DNA from: Ga0077527 sp038144955
Lineage (GTDB): Bacteria; Pseudomonadota; Gammaproteobacteria; Burkholderiales; SG8-41
DNA: 32,937 bases
NCBI GenBank assembly: GCA_038144955.1
Contig: JAYQOT010000025.1
Span: forward strand, 1-32,937
Direction of reading: 5' to 3'
The notes below the pieces were generated by a model. That model had not been told where the DNA came from. It saw only the letters and a program-made list of their open reading frames with translations, and searched no databases. Below are positions 16,153-24,500 of the stretch, in pieces (the first letter of the stretch is position 1; each line of letters opens with the position of its first letter). The position numbers were made by a program, and so were the translations under genes.

Positions 16153-17151
16153 TCAGCGCGGCTTGAGGATGATCTTGGACGCCGCAGTCCTGCCTTCGTG
16201 CAGGTCCTTGAAGGCGCGCGTGCCCTCGGCCAGCGGACGCTCCTCCACCCATTCCAGCGTGCCGAACGCGCCGGCATGCAGGGCGACGGCAGCAGCGCGC
16301 AGGTCGGCGGTGGAGTAGGTATAGGTGCCGATCAGCGTGATTTCCGCTAGGGTCAGCTTGCGCATGTCGATTTCACTGGCCCAGTCCTGGAGGCCGATAT
16401 GCAGGATGACGCCACCGGGACGTATGGCCTTGAAAGCAAGGTCGCGCGTGTGTTTGTTGCCGACGGCATCGATGACCAGGGTCATCGAGTTGTCGGCGAT
16501 TCCCGCGGCCTTGCTGGTCGGGTCAGTCACGGCGGCGCCGGTGTGCTGTTCGACTGAAGCCCGGCGCAGGGCGTTGGTTTCCGCGACGGTCAGGTCATGC
16601 ACGCCCTGGTTTTTCAGCAGCAGTGCCGTCAGCATGCCGATCGCGCCACCGCCGATCACCAGTACACGGCCTTCCGCTGCCGGCCGCAGCAGGGCGCGAC
16701 CGGCGACGTGCAGGGCGTGGACGACCGTTCCTGCGGGTTCAATCAGCGCTGCAGCGCGTACCGACAGGTCCTGCGGGATGTCGATGACGCTCGACGCCGC
16801 AGTGGTGAACCGTTCGGCGAAACCGCCGGGGCGCGTCATGCCGATCATGGTGCGGTTGCTGCACAGGTTGTCGCGCCCCTCGCGGCAGTAGTCGCAGCGG
16901 CCGCAGGTGATCAACGGATTTACGGTGACCCGGCGTCCGGTGCCGGGCCCTTCGATGATGCGACCCGCCACTTCGTGACCGAGAATCAGCGGCGGCACGC
17001 GCCGCGGATCATGGCCGTGATAGGCGTGCATGTCCGAACCACAGATGCCTACGGCATCGACCTCGATCAGTACATCCGGATCGCCGCGCACGGGTTCGGG
17101 TTCGTCGCGATAGGTCATTTCGTTCGGTGCGGTATAGACGAGTGCTTTCAT
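16153..17151 (-). CDS. Zinc-dependent medium-chain alcohol dehydrogenase
   Basis: The 332-residue MDR enzyme has a catalytic zinc site (Cys37 in GICGSD, His59-Glu60 in GHEVAG, Glu138). Its structural zinc loop has four cysteines (83, 86, 89, 97), and the NAD(P)-binding motif GGGAIG lies at 167-172. It resembles the threonine, idonate and polyol 2-dehydrogenases. Its start overlaps the stop of the SDR gene by four bases (ATGA), so the two are translationally coupled. In the 2,3-dihydroxypropane-1-sulfonate pathway two further dehydrogenases accompany HpsN to interconvert substrate enantiomers. This gene and the SDR could do the same, which is inference from context. Confidence 0.92.
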   Translation of the reverse strand: MKALVYTAPNEMTYRDEPEPVRGDPDVLIEVDAVGICGSDMHAYHGHDPRRVPPLILGHEVAGRIIEGPGTGRRVTVNPLITCGRCDYCREGRDNLCSNRTMIGMTRPGGFAERFTTAASSVIDIPQDLSVRAAALIEPAGTVVHALHVAGRALLRPAAEGRVLVIGGGAIGMLTALLLKNQGVHDLTVAETNALRRASVEQHTGAAVTDPTSKAAGIADNSMTLVIDAVGNKHTRDLAFKAIRPGGVILHIGLQDWASEIDMRKLTLAEITLIGTYTYSTADLRAAAVALHAGAFGTLEWVEERPLAEGTRAFKDLHEGRTAASKIILKPR

Positions 17152-17918
17152 CCTGCTGAGAATCCTCCATCCACGAAAATGGTTTGACCGGTAATGAAGC
17201 TGGAGGCATCACTGGCCAGGAAAATGGCGACGCCATGCAGTTCATCGAGTTCACCGTTGCGGCCGATGAATGTTTTGTCCGCCATGGCCTGCCATCTGGC
17301 CGGGTCGCGGGTGACGGGTGCCGTCAGGTCGGTCGGGAAAAACCCCGGTGCGATGGCGTTGGCATTGATGCCATGGCGCGACCAGGCCTGTGCCTGCGCC
17401 CGGGTCAATTGCATCAGTCCGCCCTTGGTGGTGCCGTAGGGAATGCTGTCCGCAAACGCGCGCACCGACTGCAGCGATGCGATGTTGATGATGCGCCCCC
17501 AGCGCCGTTCGATCATTGCCGGGACCAGTTCGCGGGTCAGGAAGTGAGGCGCATCGAGGTTGAGCCGCAGATGCGCATCCCAGTCTTCCGGGGTCAGCTC
17601 CATCGCCGGCTTGCGCAGGTTGATACCGGCGCAATTGACGAGGATGTCGGGTGCGCCGAAGAAGGTTGCGGAACGCGCGGCTGCCGCAATCAGTTCTTTG
17701 CGGTCGGAGAGGTTGCAGGGCAGTGCGGCGGCCGAACCCGGGCGCCTGTCGTTCAGAGTTCCTGCCGCGGCCTCCAGTTCAGCCTGCCGGCGGGCCAGCA
17801 GCACGACCCTGGCACCGGCGCCGGCCAGTCCGGTGGCGATGGCCAGTCCGATGCCCGAACTGGCGCCGGTGACCAGCGCAACCTTGCCGTCGAGTGAAAA
17901 CAGGGACTTCGCGCTCAT
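17148..17918 (-). CDS. Short-chain dehydrogenase/reductase
   Basis: The 256-residue classical SDR has the cofactor motif TGASSGIG at 17-24, NCAG at 95-98 and the catalytic set Ser148, Tyr161 and Lys165 (YGTTK). It ends in ITGQTIFVDGGFSAG, the usual C-terminal signature. It resembles gluconate 5-dehydrogenase and other polyol or oxoacyl dehydrogenases. The residue following the first cofactor-binding beta strands (LLARR) is basic, compatible with NADPH, but this is weak evidence. Its start overlaps the HisD-family stop and its stop overlaps the zinc dehydrogenase start, both as ATGA, so the three enzymes are coupled. Confidence 0.93.
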   Translation of the reverse strand: MSAKSLFSLDGKVALVTGASSGIGLAIATGLAGAGARVVLLARRQAELEAAAGTLNDRRPGSAAALPCNLSDRKELIAAAARSATFFGAPDILVNCAGINLRKPAMELTPEDWDAHLRLNLDAPHFLTRELVPAMIERRWGRIINIASLQSVRAFADSIPYGTTKGGLMQLTRAQAQAWSRHGINANAIAPGFFPTDLTAPVTRDPARWQAMADKTFIGRNGELDELHGVAIFLASDASSFITGQTIFVDGGFSAG

Positions 17919-19228
17919 GACTGGACGGGGCTGCCTTTCTCGAACGATTTTCCGGGAAAATATTTGTCCAGGCGGTAATCCGCGGTCCGCGCGTGCGCTT
18001 CCATGCCTTCGAGACGGGAGATGCGCGCAGTGACCTGGGCGATGTCACGGTTGCCCTCCTGCGTCATGCGTTGCCAGGTCACGGTCTTGATGAACTTGTG
18101 AACTGAAAGCCCGCCTGAATAGCGTGCTGCGCCGCGGGTGGGCAGGATATGGTTGGGACCGGAAGTCTTGTCGCCGAATGCCACGGTGGTTTCCTCCCCG
18201 AGGAACAGCGATCCGTAGCAGGTCAGGTGCTGCAGCCACCAGTCGAGATCCTTGGCATGGACTTCCAAGTGTTCCGAAGCATAGCGGTCGGACTCGGTGA
18301 CCACTTCCTCGCGGGTATCGCACAGAATGACCTCGCCATAGTCACGCCAGGCGGCGCCGGCAGCATCCCTTGCCGTCGGCGGCAGTGCTTCGATCAGCCG
18401 CGGTACGCACTGCATCACTTCGTCAGCGAGCTTGCGCGAGGTTGTGAACAGCCAGGCCGGGGATTCGTGACCGTGTTCGGCCTGTCCCACCAGATCCACG
18501 GCGACCAGTTCCGGGTCGGCGGAGTCGTCGGCGATCACCGCGACTTCGGACGGGCCGGCAAAGACGTCGATGCCGACCTTGCCGAACAAGGTACGCTTGG
18601 CTTCTGCAACATACTTGTTGCCGGGACCGACGATGATGTCTGCCGGCTTGCCGGTGAACAGCCCGTAGGCCATGGTGGCAATGGCCTGCACGCCACCCAG
18701 CGTCATGATGATGTCGGCGCCAGCCACTTTCATCGCGTAGAGCACCTGGGGATGTATGCCTTCGCCGCGGTAGGGCGTCGAGCAGGCGATCACCGTGGGT
18801 ACGCCGGCGGCCTTGGCCGTGGCTATGCCCATGTAGGCGGAAGCGATGTGGGCGTAGCGGCCGGTCGGTACGTAGCAGCCAGCCACGTTGACCGGAATCA
18901 GTTTCTGGCCGGCGATCAGGCCCGGGTGCACCTCAACAGAAAACTCGCCGATGGATTCGCGCTGCGCTTCCGCGAAGCGACGGACCCGCGCTGCGGCAAA
19001 CTCGATGTCACGGCGGATGTCGGCGGGTATGTCGCGGGTCCGGCGCTCGATTTCCGCCGGCGTGACAACAATCTCACCGGTCCAGCGGTCGAGTTTGCTG
19101 GCGTAGTCGCGCACGGCAGCCTCGCCGTTTTTTTCGATGTTGGCGAGCATTTCGCTGACCACCTGCTGCGCGTTGCCGATTTCCGTGTCGGGCGTTTTCG
19201 CCGCCCGTTTGATGTAAGTGATAGCCAT
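17915..19228 (-). CDS. Histidinol dehydrogenase-family enzyme, sulfopropanediol 3-dehydrogenase (HpsN)-like
   Basis: The 437-residue protein has the full HisD active site. Gln249 and His252 (GQAEHG), Asp353 and His412 correspond to the zinc ligands of E. coli HisD, Glu319-His320 to its catalytic pair, and His360 to a substrate residue. HisD oxidises a primary alcohol to a carboxylate in two NAD-dependent steps. HpsN is a HisD homologue doing the same to 2,3-dihydroxypropane-1-sulfonate. Here the gene lies three bases after dctM and is coupled to an SDR and MDR, with no other his genes. A catabolic alcohol-to-acid role is therefore much likelier than histidine synthesis. The exact substrate is not proven: no sulfolactate-cleaving enzyme (SuyAB, Xsc) is in the window. 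Confidence 0.85.
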   Translation of the reverse strand: MAITYIKRAAKTPDTEIGNAQQVVSEMLANIEKNGEAAVRDYASKLDRWTGEIVVTPAEIERRTRDIPADIRRDIEFAAARVRRFAEAQRESIGEFSVEVHPGLIAGQKLIPVNVAGCYVPTGRYAHIASAYMGIATAKAAGVPTVIACSTPYRGEGIHPQVLYAMKVAGADIIMTLGGVQAIATMAYGLFTGKPADIIVGPGNKYVAEAKRTLFGKVGIDVFAGPSEVAVIADDSADPELVAVDLVGQAEHGHESPAWLFTTSRKLADEVMQCVPRLIEALPPTARDAAGAAWRDYGEVILCDTREEVVTESDRYASEHLEVHAKDLDWWLQHLTCYGSLFLGEETTVAFGDKTSGPNHILPTRGAARYSGGLSVHKFIKTVTWQRMTQEGNRDIAQVTARISRLEGMEAHARTADYRLDKYFPGKSFEKGSPVQS

Positions 19229-19231
19229 GGG

Positions 19232-20551
19232 TCATTTACCGTAGATGAGTTGGGGAAGCCAGAGTGCGATTTCAGGAAAGATGATGATCAGGATCAGGCC
19301 GAGCAACTGCAGGCCCATGAACTGGATCATGCCCTTGTAGATGTCGTTCAACTGCCATTCGGGGACCACTCCCTTCAGGAAGTACGCCGACAACGCCACC
19401 GGCGGAGACAGCCAGGCCGTCTGCAGGTTGACCGCAACGAGGATGCCGAACCAGGCGAGGTCGAAACCGAGTTTCTGGACCAGCGGAATCAGGAACGGCA
19501 CCACGATCAGCACGATCGGCACCCATTCCAGCGGCCAGCCCAGCAGGAAGATCAGCGCCATGATCACGGCGAGCAGCACGTAGCGGTTGAGTTCCAGCTG
19601 GAGCAGGGCGTCGGTGAGCATGGTTGGCGTGCCCAGCCTCGCGAACACCGCACCGAAGAAATTCGATGCCGCGACCAGGAACAGGATCAGCACCGAAATT
19701 TCCAGCGTCTTGATCACTGCGTCCCTGAGGTTGCTCCAGTTCAGCCGGCCGTAGGCCCACGACATCACCAATGCGCCCGCGGCGCCGCAGGCTGCGCCCT
19801 CGGTAGGTGTGGCCAGCCCGAACACGATGCTGCCCAGCGCGGCCAGCACCAGACCGGCAGGCGGTACCAAACCCTTGAAGAACTGGCCCCAGACTTCCGA
19901 CATGTTTGCCGGATGTTCGGATTTGGGCAGCGCCGGTCCCAGTTTGGGATTGATCATGCAGCGGATCATCGCGTAGGAGGTGAACAGGACCGCAAGCATG
20001 ATGCCGGGGAGGATGGCGGCAGCGAACAGCGTGGTCACCGGGACTTCCAGCACCGGTCCCATCACCACCAGCATGATCGACGGCGGGATCAGGATGCCCA
20101 GCGTGCCGCCGGCTGCGATCAGGCCCGATGACAGTTTGGGATCGTAGCCGGAACGGATCATCGGCTTGCCGGCCATGATGCCGAGGATGGTCACCGAAGC
20201 GCCGACAATGCCGGTGGCGGCGGCGAAGATGGTCGCCACGAACATCACCGCGAGATAGAGCGACCCGCGGACGCGGGCGAGGATCTTCTGCACGGCATCG
20301 AACAGGCTTTCCATGAGGTTGGCCTGTTCCATCATGATGCCCATGAAGACGAACAAGGGCACCGCCGCCAGCGTCTGCTCCATCATCGACGAGTAGAACT
20401 GCAGCGTCAGCAGGTAGAACACCAGCTTGCCGAAACCCCAGTAGCCGAAAACGATGCCGAGGAAAATCAGCGTGAACGAAATCGGAAAACCGATGAAGAT
20501 GCCGAACAGCATCCCGACAATCATGAACAGGCCGATGAATTCGGGACTCAT
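19232..20551 (-). CDS. dctM: TRAP transporter large permease subunit
   Basis: The 439-residue membrane protein is the DctM subunit, with about twelve to thirteen membrane segments. It has the conserved VPLFVFMGIMMEQ near residue 60, GASVTILGIMAGKPMI, GTLGILIPPSIMLVVMG and the TPTEGAACGA motif in the second half. It forms the ion-coupled translocation channel. The ATG at 20551 overlaps the dctQ stop (ATGA). A longer in-frame start inside dctQ is a shadow. Near its end it carries LNLQTAW-like residues (AVNLQTAWLSPPVALSAYFL), as in other DctM proteins. Confidence 0.95.
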   Translation of the reverse strand: MSPEFIGLFMIVGMLFGIFIGFPISFTLIFLGIVFGYWGFGKLVFYLLTLQFYSSMMEQTLAAVPLFVFMGIMMEQANLMESLFDAVQKILARVRGSLYLAVMFVATIFAAATGIVGASVTILGIMAGKPMIRSGYDPKLSSGLIAAGGTLGILIPPSIMLVVMGPVLEVPVTTLFAAAILPGIMLAVLFTSYAMIRCMINPKLGPALPKSEHPANMSEVWGQFFKGLVPPAGLVLAALGSIVFGLATPTEGAACGAAGALVMSWAYGRLNWSNLRDAVIKTLEISVLILFLVAASNFFGAVFARLGTPTMLTDALLQLELNRYVLLAVIMALIFLLGWPLEWVPIVLIVVPFLIPLVQKLGFDLAWFGILVAVNLQTAWLSPPVALSAYFLKGVVPEWQLNDIYKGMIQFMGLQLLGLILIIIFPEIALWLPQLIYGK

Positions 20552-21141
20552 TCCGGCCACCTGCCGTGTTTGGCGGCGTAAATGCTTTTCAGCAGTTCGG
20601 ACACGCCCTGGATGATCAGGAACAGGATGCCGACCGGCAGGCAGCTCTTGATCGGGCCCAGCAAGGGCATCCACGCGGTATCCATGCCGCGCTCGGCGCG
20701 ATCTACCGCGGTCCATGCCCATTCACCGGCAACCCAGAAGAAAATGAGCATCGCCGGGAAATAGCAGAGCAGGTAGAGGGCAACGTCCACCTTGCCCTGG
20801 GTCTTCACCGACCATTTGCGATACAGAAAATCGGAACGGATGTGCACGCCCTTGGACAGTGCATAGCCGGAACCGAGTATGAACAGCGCGCCGTAGAGCA
20901 TGCGGCTGATGTCGTAGACCCACATGGTGGGGGCGGTAAAGGCATAGCGCGCGATGACTTCGTAGACCATCGCAATGACCAGCGGCAGGATCAGCCAGCC
21001 GGTGATGCGACCGACCCACAGGCTGAAGGCGTCGATCAGCACGATGGTCGCGGCCATCCACTTCGGCATGTCTATGGGCATCCGGGCGAAATCAGAACGC
21101 CGGCCGGCGATGATTTCGTCGGCGACCTGGTGTTCAGCCAT
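20548..21141 (-). CDS. dctQ: TRAP transporter small permease subunit
   Basis: The 197-residue protein is the DctQ subunit, with four hydrophobic segments starting near residue 30. Typical features are the WLILPLVIAMVYEVIARY block and GALFILGSGYALSKGVHIRSDFLY with the conserved Gly-His-x-Arg-x-Asp-like pattern. The N-terminal tail of about 28 residues is charged and longer than usual. It pairs with DctM, whose start overlaps its stop. The gene lies about 107 bases after dctP, beyond a hairpin terminator that probably lets only part of the transcription through. Confidence 0.9.
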   Translation of the reverse strand: MAEHQVADEIIAGRRSDFARMPIDMPKWMAATIVLIDAFSLWVGRITGWLILPLVIAMVYEVIARYAFTAPTMWVYDISRMLYGALFILGSGYALSKGVHIRSDFLYRKWSVKTQGKVDVALYLLCYFPAMLIFFWVAGEWAWTAVDRAERGMDTAWMPLLGPIKSCLPVGILFLIIQGVSELLKSIYAAKHGRWPE

Positions 21142-21203
21142 GTCGTACGCTCCCGTTCGAGATCAAATGGACTGGTGGCGGGAAGTAAGCATCATCCCGC
21201 AGC

Positions 21204-21240
21204 AAAAAAACAGGTTCCGGCAGCCAGTGGCTGCCGGAAC
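21204..21240 (-). terminator. Partial intrinsic terminator between dctP and dctQ
   Basis: A perfect 12-bp stem (GTTCCGGCAGCC / GGCTGCCGGAAC) with a 3-nt loop lies just after dctP. On the minus strand, the direction of the operon, it is followed by CTGTTTTTTT. This is the arrangement of an intrinsic terminator. Because dctQ and dctM continue in the same direction without another obvious promoter, it probably acts as a leaky terminator. It would leave more mRNA for the binding protein than for the membrane subunits and would stabilise the dctP message. Confidence 0.85.
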
Positions 21241-21248
21241 GGGGCCAA

Positions 21249-22376
21249 CTATTTTTTCTGCTTCTTCAACTGCTCGGAATACGCGCCTGCCAGGCTGGCG
21301 TTGGACTTCTGCGCGTCCGCCCAGTAGGGGATGGTCACGTCGGCAAACGCCTTCTGGCTGTCCCATACCTTCTTGAAGAACGGGTTCTTGGCGGCATTGG
21401 CCTCGAAGTTCTTCTTGGCGGCGGCACCGTACTCCTTGAAGTAGTCGGCAGGGGTATCGTGCAACACGACGCCGTGCTTCTCGGTGAGTTCCTTCAGCGC
21501 CTTGCCGTTTTCGTGGATGCGGTAGGCCACGGCCTTCATCAGCGAGGCATTGGCAGCCACTTCAATGGCTTTCTGCTGGTGCGGTGAAAGTTTCTTGAAC
21601 ACGTCGCCGTTGATGTAGATGTCGGCGTTCACCACGACCTGGTGCAGGCCCTGCTGATAGTAGTGCTTGAGCACTTTCTGGAAGCCGAAGGTCATGTCCG
21701 GTTTCGGGCAGCACCATTCGGCGGCATCGATCGTGCCTTTTTCGAGGGCGGGGAGGATGTCGCCGCCGCCCATTGCCACTGCCGCGACGCCGATGTCCTT
21801 GTAGATCTGGCCGGGGATGCCGGGCGGGGTGCGGAAGCGCAGCTTGCGGAAGTCCGCCATCGAATTGATCGGCGTCTTGAACCAGCCCAGCGCCTCGGGG
21901 CCGACCGGCTGCAGGATGAAGCCCTTCACGTTCATCTTCATCTCTTTCCACAGCTCGTCGTAGAGCGGCTTGCCGCCGCCGTAGAGGTACCAGGACAGCC
22001 ATGCGAAGTTGTCCATGCCGACGCCCGAACCGGCTGCGGGCGAGCCGAACAGCGTGGCCGCCGGGTGCTTGCCTGACCAGTAGTGGGTCCAGGCGAATCC
22101 GGCTTCGATCAGGCCCTTGTCCACGGCGTCCAGCGTTTCATTGACCCCCACCACGGCGCCGGCGGGCAGCACTTCGAAGATCACCGACTTGTTGGTGAGG
22201 TCTTCGACGTCCTTGGCGAACTCCTTGAGCATGGTGACTTCGTCCGCCGTGATCGGGATCACTGACTGGATGCGGATCTTGACCGGTTTGCCTTGTGCAA
22301 AGGCGGCGCCCGGGACCAGCGCGACGGCGAGCAGCAGGGCAGTCGCCAGTTTTGCGATGCGATTGAAGAACAGCAT
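21249..22376 (-). CDS. dctP: TRAP transporter periplasmic substrate-binding protein (TakP-like DctP)
   Basis: The 375-residue protein has a signal peptide (about 1-27, cut after AFA) and the DctP fold. The family's substrate arginine region (FRKLRFRTPPGIPGQIY) and GTIDAAEWCCPKPDMTFGF are present. The latter resembles the TakP branch, which binds 2-oxo acids and related carboxylates through a metal-bridged site. It should bind the substrate in the periplasm and hand it to DctQM. The ATG at 22376 has GGAGGAG upstream; an earlier in-frame codon lacks a signal peptide. It is the first gene of the operon and lies downstream of a sigma-70 promoter flanked by two putative LacI-type operators. Confidence 0.94.
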   Translation of the reverse strand: MLFFNRIAKLATALLLAVALVPGAAFAQGKPVKIRIQSVIPITADEVTMLKEFAKDVEDLTNKSVIFEVLPAGAVVGVNETLDAVDKGLIEAGFAWTHYWSGKHPAATLFGSPAAGSGVGMDNFAWLSWYLYGGGKPLYDELWKEMKMNVKGFILQPVGPEALGWFKTPINSMADFRKLRFRTPPGIPGQIYKDIGVAAVAMGGGDILPALEKGTIDAAEWCCPKPDMTFGFQKVLKHYYQQGLHQVVVNADIYINGDVFKKLSPHQQKAIEVAANASLMKAVAYRIHENGKALKELTEKHGVVLHDTPADYFKEYGAAAKKNFEANAAKNPFFKKVWDSQKAFADVTIPYWADAQKSNASLAGAYSEQLKKQKK

Positions 22377-22433
22377 GACACTCCTCCCTACGGTTGATGT
22401 GGATGCAGCTAATGGGTGCGGCAACGTCTTTTA

Positions 22434-22447
22434 TGAAACCGTTTTCA
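22434..22447. promoter_or_regulatory. Putative LacI-family operator O1 (at the dctP start point)
   Basis: TGAAACCGTTTTCA is a near-perfect palindrome with the central CG typical of LacI/GalR operators. It lies directly downstream of the dctP -10 box, so a bound repressor would block transcription initiation. It matches the second site at 22502-22515 in all but one base. Confidence 0.8.
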
Positions 22448-22450
22448 ATC

Positions 22451-22479
22451 ATTTAACTCGTTGAAAATACGCATGTCAA
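22451..22479 (-). promoter_or_regulatory. Sigma-70 promoter of the dctP operon
   Basis: On the minus strand TTGACA (22479-22474) is a perfect -35 box, followed by a 17-base spacer and TTAAAT (22456-22451) as -10. Transcription would start at about 22444, inside operator O1. The dctP leader would be about 70 bases long. Confidence 0.78.
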
Positions 22480-22501
22480 TGAAACAATGAAACAGAAATA
22501 A

Positions 22502-22515
22502 TGAAATCGTTTTCA
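22502..22515. promoter_or_regulatory. Putative LacI-family operator O2 (upstream of the dctP promoter)
   Basis: TGAAATCGTTTTCA is the second copy of the operator. Its centre is 68 bases from that of O1, on the far side of the dctP promoter and about 30 bases before the regulator gene. This suits DNA looping between the sites and self-control of the regulator. Confidence 0.78.
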
Positions 22516-22546
22516 TTTTGTTCATGTGTCTGTAAAGTATTGATTT

Positions 22547-23581
22547 ATGAGCACTGATCGCCATCCCAAACTGCGCGACGTGGCCCGTGTAGCCGGGGTT
22601 TCCCTGGCCACTGCCTCGCGCGCGCTGTCCGAACCCGGGGTGGTCAAGGAGGCGACGCGCGAGCATGTCAAAAGCGTGGCCGCGATGCTCGGCTACATGC
22701 CCAGCGGCGCTGCCCGCGCACTGGCGTCCCGGCGCTCGCGCACTCTCGGCGCGGTGTTCCCGCCCGTGGACAATCCGATATTCGCGGCGGCGACGCAGGC
22801 GCTGGCGCACGAACTGGCGGGCGCCGGATATACGCTGCTGCTGGCCACCCATGAATACGACCCGGCTGTCGAAGTGCAGGTCACCCGCACGCTGCTCGAG
22901 CGCGGTGTCGATGGCCTGGTGCTGATCGGTCTCGACCATTCACCGGAACTGTTTGAACTGCTGTCGCGGTCGCGGGTGCCGTACGAGATCACCTGGTCCA
23001 TCGATTCGGCGGGTTATCACCCCTGCGTGGGCATTCCCCATCGTGCAGCTTCGGCACGGGTGACACAGCATCTGCTTGATCTGGGACACCGCGAGTTTGC
23101 GGTGGTCGCCGGTGTCACGGCGCACAACGACCGCGTGCGCGAACGGCTGGCCGGCGTGCGCGATGCACTGACCGCGCGCGGCATCGAACTGCGCGCCGAC
23201 CGGGTGATCGACGCCGAGTTTTCGGTGGCGCAGGGCAGGCGGGCTTTCCTGGAGTTGCTGGAGCGCGCACCCGGATTCACCGCCGTCATCTGCGGCAATG
23301 ACACGCTGGCGCTCGGCGTGATGACCGAATGCGCGCGGCGCGGCCTGCGCATCCCCGAACAGTTGTCGGTCGCGGGTTTTGACAACATTGAACTGGCGAG
23401 CGAAATGACGCCGGCACTGACCACGGTGCATGTGCCGGCGGCGGACATCGGCCGTCTCGCCGGCTCGCGCATGCTGGCGCGCCTGTCAGGGCGTCATGTG
23501 CCGGTAATCGAGGAATTACGCGCCGAGCTGATCGTACGCGAAAGCACTGGCAAGCCGCCGGCCACGGTTCAGAAGCCGTAG
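22547..23581 (+). CDS. LacI-family transcriptional regulator
   Basis: The 344-residue protein has the N-terminal LacI helix-turn-helix (KLRDVARVAGVSLATASRAL, 8-27) and the hinge region with YMPSGAARALASRRS (50-64). A periplasmic-binding-protein-like effector domain follows (RTLGAVFPPVDNPIF onward), ending with the usual SVAGFDNIELASEMTPALTTV segment. It is divergent from dctP, and two LacI-type palindromes lie between them, so it very likely represses the TRAP/HisD operon until the substrate or a product binds. Its stop overlaps the convergent amidohydrolase gene by 13 bases. Confidence 0.95.
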   Translation: MSTDRHPKLRDVARVAGVSLATASRALSEPGVVKEATREHVKSVAAMLGYMPSGAARALASRRSRTLGAVFPPVDNPIFAAATQALAHELAGAGYTLLLATHEYDPAVEVQVTRTLLERGVDGLVLIGLDHSPELFELLSRSRVPYEITWSIDSAGYHPCVGIPHRAASARVTQHLLDLGHREFAVVAGVTAHNDRVRERLAGVRDALTARGIELRADRVIDAEFSVAQGRRAFLELLERAPGFTAVICGNDTLALGVMTECARRGLRIPEQLSVAGFDNIELASEMTPALTTVHVPAADIGRLAGSRMLARLSGRHVPVIEELRAELIVRESTGKPPATVQKP

Positions 23582-24444
23582 AGCTTCGCCGGATTGTCGA
23601 CGAGTATTTTCCTGCGCAGCGCCGCGTCCGGCGTCCAGGCGTTGAAGAGATCGAGCAGGTGTCCGTCCTCGGGCATGTCCTTGTCCAGCCGCGGATGCGG
23701 CCAGTCGGTACCCCAGATCACCTGATCCGGGTTGGCGCGCACCAGCGCCTCGTGAATCGCGCGTGCGTCGTCGTAGTCCGGATATTTTTTTGAAATGCGG
23801 TAGGTGCCGGATACCTTCACCCAGATGCGGCCTTCGCCGAGCAGCCGGCACATCGCCTGCACGCCGGGCTGCTGCGGCCCCAGCTTGGCGTCGATGTTGC
23901 CCATGTGGTCGAGCACGATGGGCAGTTTCCAGTTCCTGAAATAAGGCATCACCTTGTCGAGCTCGTTGGCGTCCATCATGAACTGGGCGTTGAGGCCGAG
24001 GTCGGCCATGATGGGAGAGAGCTTTTCAAACGAGCCCATGCCCAGCGGGCTGAAGCCCACGCCGTGCGGCACATGGTGGAAGCGCAGCGACTTCACGCCG
24101 CTGTCAGCCATGCGCTTGATCTCGTCGCGCGTCGTGTCCGGTTTGACGATGGCGGTGCCGCGCAGTCGCCCCTTCGAGCGTTTGACCGCGTCGAGCATTG
24201 CGGTGTTGTCGGTGGCGTAGGGGTGGGCCTGCACTGCGACGCCGTAGTCCATGCCCAGCGCATCGAGCATTTTCAGCAGCATTTCCAATGGCGCATCGGG
24301 CGGGGTGTAGGAGCGCTCCGGCGCAAAGGGGAATTTGCTCGACGGCCCGAAGATGTGGAAATGGGTGTCGCAGCCGCCCCTGGGCGTGGGGATTTTCGGG
24401 GCTTTGGTGTCCGCGATCGGCGGCATGCAGGGCAGGATGTCCAT
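23569..24444 (-). CDS. Amidohydrolase-2 family metal-dependent hydrolase (2-pyrone-4,6-dicarboxylate hydrolase-like)
   Basis: The 291-residue TIM-barrel hydrolase has the first-strand HxH pair (His28 and His30 in DTHFHIFGP), His180 in IVLDHMG and Asp247 in IWGTDWPHP. These are the metal and catalytic residues of the LigI-like branch. LigI opens the lactone ring of 2-pyrone-4,6-dicarboxylate. Relatives also act on other lactones and carboxylic acids, so the substrate here is open. The ATG at 24444 has GGAAGA upstream; the next ATG six codons later has none. It ends convergently with the LacI-type gene, and its start faces the deacetylase gene across a region with a palindrome around a TATAAT box. 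Confidence 0.88.
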   Translation of the reverse strand: MDILPCMPPIADTKAPKIPTPRGGCDTHFHIFGPSSKFPFAPERSYTPPDAPLEMLLKMLDALGMDYGVAVQAHPYATDNTAMLDAVKRSKGRLRGTAIVKPDTTRDEIKRMADSGVKSLRFHHVPHGVGFSPLGMGSFEKLSPIMADLGLNAQFMMDANELDKVMPYFRNWKLPIVLDHMGNIDAKLGPQQPGVQAMCRLLGEGRIWVKVSGTYRISKKYPDYDDARAIHEALVRANPDQVIWGTDWPHPRLDKDMPEDGHLLDLFNAWTPDAALRRKILVDNPAKLYGF

Positions 24445-24500
24445 GAATCTTCCGGTCAATAAGTGAAACGCGATGGTAGTGGTTCGTGCGCGGATGCTCA

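Noticed and set aside
17915..19228. Histidine-biosynthetic hisD
   Set aside because: No other his genes are present, and it is embedded and coupled in a TRAP/dehydrogenase operon.
18149..20131. 660-codon plus-strand open frame opposite the HisD-family and dctM genes
   Set aside because: Composition (His, Gln, Arg, Asp rich) and position mark it as an antisense shadow of two clear genes.
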